Shown one piece after another: positions 7,768 to 16,007 of a stretch of 46,804 bases of DNA. The notes beneath the pieces are model-generated. The model had not been told where the DNA came from and made no database searches. It was given only the letters and a program-made list of their open reading frames with translations. The DNA is from Planctomycetota bacterium (lineage in GTDB: Bacteria; Planctomycetota; Planctomycetia; Pirellulales; Pirellulaceae). Location: contig JAPLNJ010001168.1 of the NCBI GenBank assembly GCA_026692885.1, positions 1 to 46,804 of the forward strand, given 5' to 3'. Positions within the stretch are counted from its first letter, which is position 1, and each line of letters begins with the position of its first letter. Made by a program: the position numbers and the translations under genes.

Positions 7768-8877
7768 TTACACCGCCGTGTGGGTCTGCCCGAATTGGTA
7801 CAGCCGCGCAACCGGCACACCGCCCAGGAAACAACCTAGGATAGTGCTGGCCCCGTACAACAAAAAATACTCAAGCGCAGGCGGTGTCAGCAACTGCGAT
7901 GCGGTGCCGATCGTCCACGGATCGAAGGTGTAAGTCATAACGAAGTGGACATGCACCAAGACGCAAAGCCCTAACGGTATCAAGGACAACAAGGTTACAA
8001 GAAAGACAACGGCGTAGAGGTCTGCCTTTTCAATATGTGCGGTCAGCTCCCAGGACCCGCGCAGTCCGAATCTCCCTGTCAGTGTGGTAAACGCGCCCGC
8101 CAGAAAAAGCCTAGCGCCAATCGGGAAAACGATCAGGAAGTACCCCACGACCACCCCCAGAACAAGCACGAGTTTTGCCAGCCCCACGGTGTTGTGTCCA
8201 GAGAGTCCGCCAAATTCGACCACAAAGATGCAGAGAAGAAAGACTGGGAGATACACGATCGCCGACATTACCGTCAGGATGACGAACGTCGCGAGGGTGT
8301 TGATCGCCTGCCAGAATTCAGCTCTGCCAAAACGCAAATACAAAAAGCGATTTCTCTTGGGGGTCAGGACGGAACGTACGACGGCGACAGAGAAGACCGA
8401 TAGCGCGGCGAGGCCATACATAACCCATGTGGCGGAGTTACGCAACTCCGAGATGCGCGCGAGGCCTTCCGGGCCATCGAACACCGATAGGTTGCCTGTG
8501 AAAAGCGATTTCACGCTTTCGATGAGACGCCCGTTTTCCGCAACGGCAGACAGATGAACGACATAGTAGAAAACGATCTGCGCCGGAACGGTCAGAAGAA
8601 TCCAAACGGGAATGTAGAGAAGCTTGCGGAATATGTGCGGTATCCCGGAAAGAGTAGTCCGCCAAATCGCAATGTCCTGCGCTGCCATGACCGACCTTTC
8701 ACCTGGGCTGGGTCTCGTCTGCTGCCGCTTTGCAGAGGTCGCCCAGTCCTGACAAAATGCACACCAAAAATCTCCCGATTCCGTAGTCTGGGCATTCCGT
8801 TTACATCTATCGCATTTCAAATCGACGGGCGGTTCCCTCGGGGAGAACATTGGCTTCTTAGTTGTCGGCTGTGTCAA
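7768..8877 (-). CDS. Cassette-encoded membrane protein with N-terminal zinc ribbon
   Basis: This 369-residue protein starts with a short CxxC...CxxC zinc-ribbon-like motif (CDRCKR and CAFC, residues 23-42). About six hydrophobic helices follow, including IPVWILLTVPAQIVFYYVV, FVILTVMSAIVYLPVFLLCI and LVLVLGVVVGYFLIV. I do not recognise the family. The overall look is a YIP1/DUF975-like multi-pass protein headed by a zinc ribbon, but that is only a resemblance. The gene fills the space between two attC-like sites and points away from intI, so it is the content of one integron cassette. Full length, no damage seen. Confidence 0.8.
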   Translation of the reverse strand: MTQPTTKKPMFSPREPPVDLKCDRCKRNAQTTESGDFWCAFCQDWATSAKRQQTRPSPGERSVMAAQDIAIWRTTLSGIPHIFRKLLYIPVWILLTVPAQIVFYYVVHLSAVAENGRLIESVKSLFTGNLSVFDGPEGLARISELRNSATWVMYGLAALSVFSVAVVRSVLTPKRNRFLYLRFGRAEFWQAINTLATFVILTVMSAIVYLPVFLLCIFVVEFGGLSGHNTVGLAKLVLVLGVVVGYFLIVFPIGARLFLAGAFTTLTGRFGLRGSWELTAHIEKADLYAVVFLVTLLSLIPLGLCVLVHVHFVMTYTFDPWTIGTASQLLTPPALEYFLLYGASTILGCFLGGVPVARLYQFGQTHTAV

Positions 8878-9006
8878 AGTTCGGTTTCCTTGATCAAAGT
8901 GCTCGTCGCCCCCATGATCGATGTCCCTTCGTGCTTCGGGAGCGAGTGGTGACCTGCATCGGACTCAAGCCCCGCTGGCACAGAAAGGCTCCTCGTCGTC
9001 CGCCCG

Positions 9007-9098
9007 GCCGAACGACACGGATCAGATGGGCGGCCCCACTGACCCAACCATCACCCCGGACCCGACGGCCGCCTCATCTGCATCCGCTGGTTCCGGGC
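9007..9098 (-). other. attC-like recombination site C
   Basis: This 92-bp inverted repeat on the minus strand begins GCCCGGAAC and ends GTTCGGC. The inner arms CGGATGCAGATGAGGCGGCC and GGCCGCCCATCTGATCCG pair except for two extra bases. It is closely similar to site A in its outer ~30 bases on both sides but not in the central loop. It lies 129 bp upstream of the start of the membrane-protein gene. Confidence 0.8.
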
Positions 9099-9944
9099 CA
9101 TTCGCCTTCCATGCCGGACAGCCTTCCGGGCCAAGCCGACCGACCCGTCCCCGCTGCGGGAAGTTCAGCGTTCAGCATACCCGACCAGATCATGCCTGCC
9201 AACAAGGGCGAACGTTCCGACTGTTGGGCGAACGTTCCGACGCTTTCGGCCGACCGTTGATATGCTGGGCGGAACGAATTGTGTCCTGAGGCAACGCGGG
9301 GCAGAAAAACTGCCGGATTTCGTTGCACGCTGCGAAACCGGTTTGCAAGCTAGCCGGCTTCAGCCGGCTCCCCGTCTGCCACCAGCTTTAGCTGGTGGGA
9401 AGAGAGAGCCTCGCGCACCTTAGCCGGCTTCAGCCGGACTTCTCCTCATGTCTTTAGACCTCCCTTGATGCGAATCGGCGGGATCCCCACACCTGGTTGA
9501 AACCCAAATCGAGAAGCCCGGCTGAAGCCGGCTCCTGGAAATGCTGCGGGCAGCGCCTCCCACCAGCTGAAGCTGGTGGCAGACGGGGTGTCGGCTGAAG
9601 CCGACAGCCGGACGACCAAGGCGGCCATTTGAGCGTGAGCCACCTTTCGTTGTCATCTGCCGCGCGTTACGGCCCAACCGGGAAGTCATTTCCATCCGCG
9701 TTGCAAGAGCAGCGAATCTTGCCGACAGGCCGGTTCCTGCAACCGCTTGCCCGTGCATCACCAGAAACCCTCGCATTGCCCCTCGGCCATCGGCCATCGG
9801 CCATCGCTGGTTACATCGACCGAACCCTGCCGGTCGTCGGGCAAAAATCACGCCCTCGTCACATGCCCCAGCCTCGGCGTTTGCGCGCCCCACCATCTTC
9901 AACAGCCGTCGCACCAGTGGACCGGAACGATACTAATTATCACC
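9099..9944. other. Gene-less first cassette region
   Basis: Between attC site C and the presumed attI there are about 850 bp with no convincing protein. It holds two copies of GGCGAACGTTCCGA 22 bp apart (around 9208 and 9230), the nested palindrome element at 9352-9605, and a short tandem CGGCCATCGGCCATCGGCC near 9786-9808. By position it would be the most recently gained cassette, or a decayed one. Confidence 0.5.
9352..9605. repeat. Nested palindromic element with 50-bp inverted arms
   Basis: Each arm consists of two palindromes, AGCCGGCTTCAGCCGGCT and CCACCAGCTTTAGCTGGTGG, joined by CCCCGTCTG. The arms (9352-9401 and 9558-9605) are inverted copies of each other. A second, shorter pair of AGCCGGCTTCAGCCGG palindromes lies inside (9422-9438 and 9516-9532). 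This is a MITE-like or REP/BIME-like structure with no coding capacity. Confidence 0.8.
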
Positions 9945-9951
9945 GGCTAAC
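9945..9951 (-). other. Candidate attI core site
   Basis: On the cassette strand this reads GTTAGCC, close to the GTT-initiated core of integron attachment sites. It lies about 160 bp upstream of intI on the cassette side, where attI is expected. There is no experimental or comparative support within the window, and other GTT triplets exist nearby. Confidence 0.3.
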
Positions 9952-10037
9952 ATCCGGGATAACGTGTTTATCCCAGTGGATTATTTCTGCGGTGATAAAT
10001 GAATGTATCAGCAGAGTCACGGTGGTGCAAGGGGGCA

Positions 10038-10065
10038 TTGACAGGCCGGTGATAACGCGCAAAAT
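10038..10065 (+). promoter_or_regulatory. Candidate sigma-70-type promoter of intI
   Basis: TTGACA (10038-10043) is a perfect -35 box. It is followed after 16 bases by CAAAAT (10060-10065), which matches four of six -10 positions. It ends 45 bp before the intI start codon and points into the gene. I did not find a convincing LexA box. Confidence 0.4.
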
Positions 10066-10110
10066 GCCTGGCTGGGTGGCAATTCGGGGCCTTTCTGCGG
10101 GGGGCGAAAG

Positions 10111-11445
10111 ATGAGCGTGGCGAATTTCTGCAGGTTGCTGCACGGGGCGAAGCTGGGCAAGAACGACAGGGAGTGGTTCCCGCTGTGGATTCGCCGGTAC
10201 GCTTCCGGTCTGAACATCGGGGAGGGTAATCTGCCGGTCAGCTCGGACGAAGTTATCCGGTTCTCGCGGTCGCTGCTGCAGAGCAAGACCCCCGCGTGGC
10301 AGCGGTTGCAGGCGGTACGGGCCGTCGAAGCTTACCGCGATCTGGTGCTGCAGACCGGGGCTCCGTCCCTGGAGCACATCCGTCAAAAGCTGAGTCGCTT
10401 GGCGGACCAGGAACGGGACACGGGGCCGGGGTCGGGACGGCCGGGCGTGGAGGACGAGTTGCATCTGATTGGGCTGATCGACCCCACCGAGCCGGCGGTC
10501 ATCCAGCAGATGCGGAAGGAGTTGCGGGTGCGACACATGTCGCTGGAGACGGAGCGGGCTTATGTAGGCTGGGCCCAACGGTTCATCAAGCAGTGCGGTT
10601 CGCCCGATTTGGCGAGCTTTGGTGAGGGGGAGATCAAGACGTTTCTGACCGATTTGGCCGTCGAGCGGAACGTGACCGCCGGGACGCAGAAGCAGGCCAA
10701 GTGTGGGTTGCTGTTCCTGTTTCAAAAAGTGTTGGGCCGGGAACTGGGGTTCCTGGATGTGGGGCGGGCGACGAAGCCGGAACGCTTGCCGGTGGTCTTG
10801 AGCCGGCAGGAAATCGTGAAGTCGTTCTCGGAATTTCACGGCTTGCGGCAGTTGATGTTCCTGGTCATGTATGGCGCGGGCCTGCGGCACCGGGAGTGCC
10901 GTCGGCTGCGGGTGAAGGATGTCTGCTTCGACGAAGGACATATCGTCGTGCGTTCCGGCAAGGGGGACCAAGACCGGATTACCGTGCTGCCCCAGCGGTG
11001 CCGCGCGGCGCTGCTGGAACAGATCGAAGCCGTCCGGTGTCTGCACCAGCGCGACTTGGAGGAGGGTTTCGGAGCGGTTTATCTGCCGCACGCATTGGAG
11101 CGGAAGTACCCCAATGAGAACCGGGAGTTTGGCTGGCAGTGGGTGTTTCCGGCGCGGCAGTTGGCCAAAGATCCACGCTCGGGGAAATGCCGTCGCCATC
11201 ATGTGTCGGAGGAGTTTTTCGGCAACTTCTTCAAGCGGGCGGTGGATCGGGCGGGGATCGCGAAGAACGCCGTGCCGCATTCCTTGCGGCACAGTTTCGC
11301 GACCCATTTGCTGGAGGATGGTGCGGATATCCGCACCGTGCAGGAATTGCTCGGGCACAAGGACGTCCGAACGACCATGATCTATCTGCACGTGATGAAC
11401 AAGCCGGGCCTGGCGGTGAGGAGCCCGGCAGATGCCTTGGGGTAG
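10111..11445 (+). CDS. intI: Integron integrase, IntI-type tyrosine recombinase
   Basis: This 444-residue protein has the SAM-like core-binding domain (about 130-210) and the catalytic domain. Catalytic residues are visible: Arg259 in YGAGLRHRE, His390 and Arg393 in VPHSLRHSFATH, His416 in LLGHKDVR, Tyr425 in IYLHV. The segment ALERKYPNENREFGWQWVFP (about 328-347) is the extra patch that separates IntI proteins from XerC/XerD. It catalyses attI x attC and attC x attC exchange. About 125 extra N-terminal residues precede the usual start, longer than the ~337-residue IntI1. The gene is divergent from three attC-like sites, the normal integron layout. Start at ATG with GGGGGG upstream. Confidence 0.93.
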   Translation: MSVANFCRLLHGAKLGKNDREWFPLWIRRYASGLNIGEGNLPVSSDEVIRFSRSLLQSKTPAWQRLQAVRAVEAYRDLVLQTGAPSLEHIRQKLSRLADQERDTGPGSGRPGVEDELHLIGLIDPTEPAVIQQMRKELRVRHMSLETERAYVGWAQRFIKQCGSPDLASFGEGEIKTFLTDLAVERNVTAGTQKQAKCGLLFLFQKVLGRELGFLDVGRATKPERLPVVLSRQEIVKSFSEFHGLRQLMFLVMYGAGLRHRECRRLRVKDVCFDEGHIVVRSGKGDQDRITVLPQRCRAALLEQIEAVRCLHQRDLEEGFGAVYLPHALERKYPNENREFGWQWVFPARQLAKDPRSGKCRRHHVSEEFFGNFFKRAVDRAGIAKNAVPHSLRHSFATHLLEDGADIRTVQELLGHKDVRTTMIYLHVMNKPGLAVRSPADALG

Positions 11446-11542
11446 CCTGGAAAAACTCTATGCTGCGGAGGGCTGGTCTCCGAGGTCGTGGCCACCCCGG
11501 CCCGGATCTTTGAAGTTGCGCTATCATGTTCTCGCGGCGTTT

Positions 11543-11603
11543 CTTGTAGGTTGGGTCTCCGACCCGACCTCGGAAACATCGGAAAAGGACGGGTCAGGAG
11601 ACC
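11543..11603. repeat. Dispersed repeat, shared with 34942-35016
   Basis: The segment carries TTGTAGGTTGGGTCTCCGAC, then CGACCTC, then GAAACATCGGAAAAGGACG. The same blocks in the same order appear on the opposite strand at 34942-35016. There the element closes with ACTCATCCTACAAAA, which forms an inverted repeat with the opening TTTTGTAGG. The copy here lacks that closing arm and runs into the next element. Confidence 0.75.
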
Positions 11604-11782
11604 ACTGCTGTGCACATCTTCAAACGGGGCGGAGGCCGGTATTTTACAAGCACGACGCGCAAGCGAGTGAGTCTGGATTTCGCTTGCCGGTCCACCCGGG
11701 ACTCACTCGCTTGCGCGTCGTGCTTGTATTTCCAGCCTTTGGCTGGCTGCAAAGATGTGCACAGCAGTGGGTCAGGAGACCC
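11592..11782. repeat. Double inverted repeat
   Basis: Outer arms: ACTGCTGTGCACATCTT (11604-11620) pairs with AAGATGTGCACAGCAGT (11752-11768). Both are also flanked by GGTCAGGAGACC. Inner arms: TACAAGCACGACGCGCAAGC (11645 on) pairs with GCTTGCGCGTCGTGCTTGTA ending at 11728. The arrangement suggests one palindromic element inserted into another. Confidence 0.75.
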
Positions 11783-11786
11783 ATAC

Positions 11787-11891
11787 TAAGTACCCCGTCA
11801 TAAGTTTCCATGTAGGACGGTTTGCCAAACCGTCCTGGACGGAATGGCATTCCGTCCTACAAGGACTTGGAAACTTATGCATCGGTACTTA
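11787..11891. repeat. Hairpin of the GTAGGACGG family
   Basis: The outer arms TAAGTACC and GGTACTTA enclose AAGTTTCC/GGAAACTT, then GTAGGACGG/CCGTCCTAC, and two inner palindromes (ACGGTTTGCCAAACCGT, ACGGAATGGCATTCCGT). The GTAGGACGG end is shared with hairpins at 21344 and 23067. Confidence 0.75.
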
Positions 11892-11972
11892 CGAAAATGC
11901 GCAACTTCAACGGCACGGATCGGGTTCAGATCCACATACACACGTCCACATACACACGACGCTTGAACGCCA

Positions 11973-13826
11973 CTACGGCGCGTCGAAGAGAATATCGTAG
12001 TACAGTGGACACGCTCGTCCCTCCTTGAACGTGACCGGGGCCTCGCGCCACTTGGCCTCGGTGAAACCCTGCACTTCTTGCAGCTCGGGTCCGGTGGGAG
12101 CTTGGCGCCGCGGGACTACGCTGCCCTTCGGCAGCTCCTCGTCCGGCGTCAGGCCTTCGGCCCGCAGCACTCGGCCGTTGGTCTTGCGGAGCAGCGTTTC
12201 GTACATCGGCGGATAGGGCATCGCCCAGGGTGTGGGCATGTTCTTTTCCACGGCATCGCGGTCGACCGGAATAAAGGCCAACAAGTGCGAGGGCATCAGT
12301 GCGAGGCCGTAGGGGGCGCCCAGCGGGTGTTCGGGACTCTTGTCGTCGGTGTCGCGTTGCAGGGTGGCGTTGTGACTGCCGTGATGTCCCACCTTATAGA
12401 AGATAGTTCGCTGCAGGAGCTCGTCGGCGGTGACCTGGTTCTTTCCCGTGCCATACGGTTGGCTCCGCCACGAGAGCCAATTTCCCACCTGGGCATCGGC
12501 GGCGAAGAGCAGTACTTTTCCCTGGCCCGGCGGGCCGTATTCGAAGGCGAGCACGAGGCTGGTGTTGTTGGTATCGCTGTCGAGGTTCAGCGCCAGTTCG
12601 TCGGCCACGGCCAGCCAGTCGCCGTCGATCCCCCGCCAAGACTGCTCGGACGAAAAGTAGTTGGCTGCAAAGAAGTTCCGGATCTCAACAGGGATGTCCG
12701 TGGCTTTCTGCCAAGGATCGGCGGAGGCTGTGTCCTGCGGTGTGTCGTCGGCCTTGAACGCGCGGCGGACACGCCGGTCGAAGGGGAAACGCATGTGGCG
12801 GGGAATGACCCGCTCGTCGTCGCCGGTCAGCACGAGTCCGTCGTCACCGATCGCCGCGGGCTCGAGCGCCAAGCAGAATCCGGCCAGTGCGGCAGATCCC
12901 GCCAGGTAGACTTCGTTGTCGCCATGCGTCCGTGGCCCGCCGGAAGGCAGATCACGCTTCAAGAAATCCGCGTTTCGCGGGGGGCCGAGCACATAGGCTC
13001 GCACGTCGGGAACGCGGTCGAGCGAAAGCACTTCGCCCGGCTCACAGTATCTGACCTTGTCGGCCTCCTGCTTGAGCCACTCCAAAGCCGCCTCGTTCGA
13101 CGAGGGCCTCTTGTCACTTGTCGTGGCGGCGGCGGTGGGCATGCGCAGGCCAAATTCGCCGGGCATCGTTTCAAAGTCCATCAATTGTCGGATCCGAGCG
13201 ACGGCCGCGTCGAGTCGCGCGGGGTCCGGTCCCAATCCGACCAGCTGCAGACCTTCCAGCCTCTGGATTGCCTTTTCCAGCGCTGCGCGGGCCGCGCCGC
13301 GTTTCTTGCGGAGTTGGTCGGCCTGTTTGTCGCCGCGTTTCTCGGTCCAGGCCACCCAGAACTGTTTGACCTTGATCGCGTCGTTGCCGAGGAATGCGCT
13401 GTCCTTCTGCACGAACCCGGAAAGGTGATCCGCATGTTCGTGGGTAGCCACGACGACGTCCAGGCTTCCGCCGGTTGCCTGCCGCACGTTGTCCATAACC
13501 TGCGCCAATCGCTGCGGGCCACTGCCCTGCCGCATGTGCACGCCGCAGTCGATCAGGAGATAGCTGGGATCGGCCTGCGCGCCGCGGGAGAAGGCCAACA
13601 AGAGACAGTCGCCCAGCCCGTGCCGGTAGCAGCGGACGGCGATTCCTCCTGCCGGTGGCAGCAAGGGTCCATCCGGCTGGTCAACCCCCGCCCGGCCGGT
13701 CCCGGCGGGCGTCTTTGGGGCGGCCTTCTTCTGTGGACGGTTCGTGGCGCGCTGGGGACCCTTGGCAGCCCGCGTCCCGGCCGCGGCTGTCTCGGCCACG
13801 GTACGGCTGGTCTTCTTCTTGGCCAT
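11973..13826 (-). CDS. Metallo-beta-lactamase-fold hydrolase
   Basis: This 617-residue protein has a Lys/Ala-rich, probably disordered leader (1-58) and then the MBL fold. Visible landmarks are GLGDCLLLAF (70-79), the zinc motif HEHADH (129-134), a later LLFAADAQ segment supplying a metal-ligand Asp, and KVGHHGSHNATL. The pattern resembles ComEC/Rec2-type MBL domains that act on nucleic acids or phosphoesters, with a large insertion between the motifs. There is no membrane segment, so it is cytoplasmic. It is the last gene of a minus-strand set, starting 15 bp after the metallopeptidase stop. MBL plus protease pairs occur in some conflict systems (Avs1 has an MBL and a trypsin-like protein). 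This pairing is with a gluzincin instead, and its function is unknown. Confidence 0.9.
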   Translation of the reverse strand: MAKKKTSRTVAETAAAGTRAAKGPQRATNRPQKKAAPKTPAGTGRAGVDQPDGPLLPPAGGIAVRCYRHGLGDCLLLAFSRGAQADPSYLLIDCGVHMRQGSGPQRLAQVMDNVRQATGGSLDVVVATHEHADHLSGFVQKDSAFLGNDAIKVKQFWVAWTEKRGDKQADQLRKKRGAARAALEKAIQRLEGLQLVGLGPDPARLDAAVARIRQLMDFETMPGEFGLRMPTAAATTSDKRPSSNEAALEWLKQEADKVRYCEPGEVLSLDRVPDVRAYVLGPPRNADFLKRDLPSGGPRTHGDNEVYLAGSAALAGFCLALEPAAIGDDGLVLTGDDERVIPRHMRFPFDRRVRRAFKADDTPQDTASADPWQKATDIPVEIRNFFAANYFSSEQSWRGIDGDWLAVADELALNLDSDTNNTSLVLAFEYGPPGQGKVLLFAADAQVGNWLSWRSQPYGTGKNQVTADELLQRTIFYKVGHHGSHNATLQRDTDDKSPEHPLGAPYGLALMPSHLLAFIPVDRDAVEKNMPTPWAMPYPPMYETLLRKTNGRVLRAEGLTPDEELPKGSVVPRRQAPTGPELQEVQGFTEAKWREAPVTFKEGRACPLYYDILFDAP

Positions 13827-13841
13827 GATTATTCTCCCGGG

Positions 13842-15992
13842 TCAGTTCTTTCGGTGGAGCAAGGCGAGCGGCTCAACAAGCGGCCGTCTGCCGGGCGGTG
13901 TGGCGAGGGGAAATCGATCGAAGGCCGAATCGCCCAGCGCGGCGATCTGGCTGCGAAGGAAGGCGGCCACCGCTTCGCGTCGGTTCCTGGCAAAGTCGCG
14001 GTCGGGATCGTCTTTGCGGCGCCCACCGCTCTTGCCGATCGCATATTCAACCTGGCCCTCGAGGGGGTCGATGAGCAGTGTGCAGCCGCCGCGAAACTTG
14101 AAAGTCTGTCCCTCTGGAATTTCGGCGGCCTGGTCCTGCGGCAGGCCTTCGGCCAGCGGAACCAACGTCTTCTGGAGGAGGATGACTACGAGCTCGATCT
14201 TCTGCTGACCGTCAGGACGACGCCGCAATACGGGGCGAACCGTGCTTACCTCAAGCCGCCCGTCTTCGACGGCAGGGTCCTGGTCCGACTGCTGCAACAG
14301 CTCCAAATCGATGCCCAAGTGCCAACTGAGCCAACTGCGCTCGGCTTGCTGCTCTTCCGAGAAATCGGCCTGAGCGAGCCTAGCTCGGATCCACACATTA
14401 AATAGTCTGGCAAATTGTCGCCCCTGGCAATAGGCGTCCTTTCGCCGATCCCAGCCAGCAGGCCGCGGCTCGGACTTCCGCTCGCACCAGTAGGCCTTCA
14501 AGAAATTCTGGGCCAGCTGGTCCAGGTCCAGCGTCTTCAGACTGGCCCGGGAGAATGTGGCGTCGTCGTCGCCTTCCAACAAGGGGTCGGCGGGAGCGTA
14601 GGCCCAGGCCGTCGCCATGGTGCGGATCACTTCGGGAGGCGGAAGCAGTCGCCGCAGCAGGTTGCCGACCTCGTCGTCGACTCTCCTCCAACGCAGGCTG
14701 TCCTCGCCCAGAGCCCGAACGTCGGCCGGATAGATGCCCCGCTGACGGAAGGCGTCGATGAACGCCAAACGGTAGCGGTGCGAATCGTCGGGCACCAAGT
14801 CGGCGTCGGCGGTAATCAGGGCCCGCAGGTAATCGCCGAAAGTGATGTCCACGGGGGGCAGGTAGTCCAGCGCCCGCACACAGATCATCAGGACCCGTTG
14901 GGCCAACGTCACGGCTTCCTCGGCAAAACGGGCAGCCAGGTCCGGGTGGACGTCGCCGGGAGGCAGGACTCCCGTCCCGCCGGTGGCGATGCGGCGCAGG
15001 TCGCAGATGCGGTTCTCGTACATCCGCACGAAGGCGTCAAACACGGCGGCCAGCAGGATGGCACCGCGGTCGTGCGGCTCGCTGGTGCGGCCCAGCAACG
15101 CCGGGTCCGGCGGCAGGCGGCGGCCCCGCTGTTCGATGTCCCCCAGGGCGTTGCGCAGCGCGCTGCCCCGCCGCGTGGCACGGCCGAACTGCACGGCCAA
15201 GGTCGACAACAGTTGCGACCCGCTGGTCAAGCTGCCGCGGGTGTGCCGGATCTGGTCGAGCAGCAAGCCGGGCAACGTGAAGTGCTGGAACACGGCCACG
15301 ATGTCGGCGAACGCCTCATGGAAGGCGAGCATGTCGGGATTGGTCGCCTCCAGCAGCCGAGAGTTGATGCCGTCAAGAATGGCGTGCGTGGTTTCATGGG
15401 CGATCACATCGTGCGATAGGCAGGTGAAAATCGTGCCGCCGGGCAGTTCCTCACGAGGGTCCGTGGTGGGAGCGTTGAAGTAGCCCAACAACAGCGACTT
15501 TTTCGCCGGAGAGTAGAAGGCGTTCTGATCGCGGAGCGCGTGCGGATACACCCGGAGCCGCCCTACGTAGCGTTGGTCCCGCGAAGTAATCCAGTGGCCG
15601 TCAGCGTCCTGGGGACGATCCGCCCAGAGGATCTGCCGCCCCAGCGCCTGTTCGAAGTTCTCGATGGTCTTCATGCACACGGCATACGCCATCTGCTGGT
15701 GGAACTGCGGGTTACCCTCCGAAGGCGGCAGCCCGTCTTGTGCCAACAGGTGCGGGTCGTCCAGATCGACCGGATCGTAGGCGCAGCCGCTGGGCGGATC
15801 GACGTCGACCACCTCGACATATTCGCCGACGGGATAGGACCGCTCGTGCTGGGGTGGCGTCAAGTTTTCCCACGGGATTTCCAGCGTACAGCGGCTGATG
15901 CCCGCAGTGTCCAGCGAGACGTCGGCCGAGGGATCGATCGTAAAGATCCGCAGCCGCCGCTTCGACGGCGGCGGGGAGTTGCGCGTGGCCAT
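13842..15992 (-). CDS. Gluzincin (M4/M36-like) zinc metallopeptidase
   Basis: This 716-residue protein carries a complete gluzincin active site: HETTH (199-203) with the catalytic Glu200, and HEAFAD (225-230), whose Glu226 is the third zinc ligand. The spacing fits thermolysin-like peptidases. There is no signal peptide or membrane helix, so it appears cytoplasmic, unusual for M4-type enzymes, which are mostly secreted with a propeptide. The 400 residues after the active site include an Asp/Glu-rich helical region; I recognise no domain there. The start ATG has AGGGAG upstream and lies 15 bp after the small gene. It is followed at 15 bp by the MBL gene. Substrate unknown. Confidence 0.88.
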   Translation of the reverse strand: MATRNSPPPSKRRLRIFTIDPSADVSLDTAGISRCTLEIPWENLTPPQHERSYPVGEYVEVVDVDPPSGCAYDPVDLDDPHLLAQDGLPPSEGNPQFHQQMAYAVCMKTIENFEQALGRQILWADRPQDADGHWITSRDQRYVGRLRVYPHALRDQNAFYSPAKKSLLLGYFNAPTTDPREELPGGTIFTCLSHDVIAHETTHAILDGINSRLLEATNPDMLAFHEAFADIVAVFQHFTLPGLLLDQIRHTRGSLTSGSQLLSTLAVQFGRATRRGSALRNALGDIEQRGRRLPPDPALLGRTSEPHDRGAILLAAVFDAFVRMYENRICDLRRIATGGTGVLPPGDVHPDLAARFAEEAVTLAQRVLMICVRALDYLPPVDITFGDYLRALITADADLVPDDSHRYRLAFIDAFRQRGIYPADVRALGEDSLRWRRVDDEVGNLLRRLLPPPEVIRTMATAWAYAPADPLLEGDDDATFSRASLKTLDLDQLAQNFLKAYWCERKSEPRPAGWDRRKDAYCQGRQFARLFNVWIRARLAQADFSEEQQAERSWLSWHLGIDLELLQQSDQDPAVEDGRLEVSTVRPVLRRRPDGQQKIELVVILLQKTLVPLAEGLPQDQAAEIPEGQTFKFRGGCTLLIDPLEGQVEYAIGKSGGRRKDDPDRDFARNRREAVAAFLRSQIAALGDSAFDRFPLATPPGRRPLVEPLALLHRKN

Positions 15993-16007
15993 GAAGGAGC
16001 TCCCTGA

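Larger units (their letters stand above)
11446..11972. other. Repeat nest between intI and the MBL gene
   Basis: About 530 bp without a supported gene lie where the convergent intI and MBL genes meet. Most of it is three adjacent inverted-repeat elements, listed separately. Short open frames here are read-through of palindromes. Confidence 0.7.

Noticed and set aside
9205..9242. Two GGCGAACGTTCCGA copies as a LexA operator
   Set aside because: LexA boxes of the CGAAC-N4-GTTC type need a four-base spacer that is missing here, and the position is 870 bp from intI.
9420..9914. 164-codon minus-strand frame in the first cassette region
   Set aside because: Its C-terminal half reads the nested palindrome element, and the N-terminal half has no motif. 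A real cassette gene cannot be excluded, but there is no support.
12078..14405. 775-codon plus-strand frame over the MBL and metallopeptidase genes
   Set aside because: It spans two genes with clear catalytic motifs on the other strand and shows no domain of its own.
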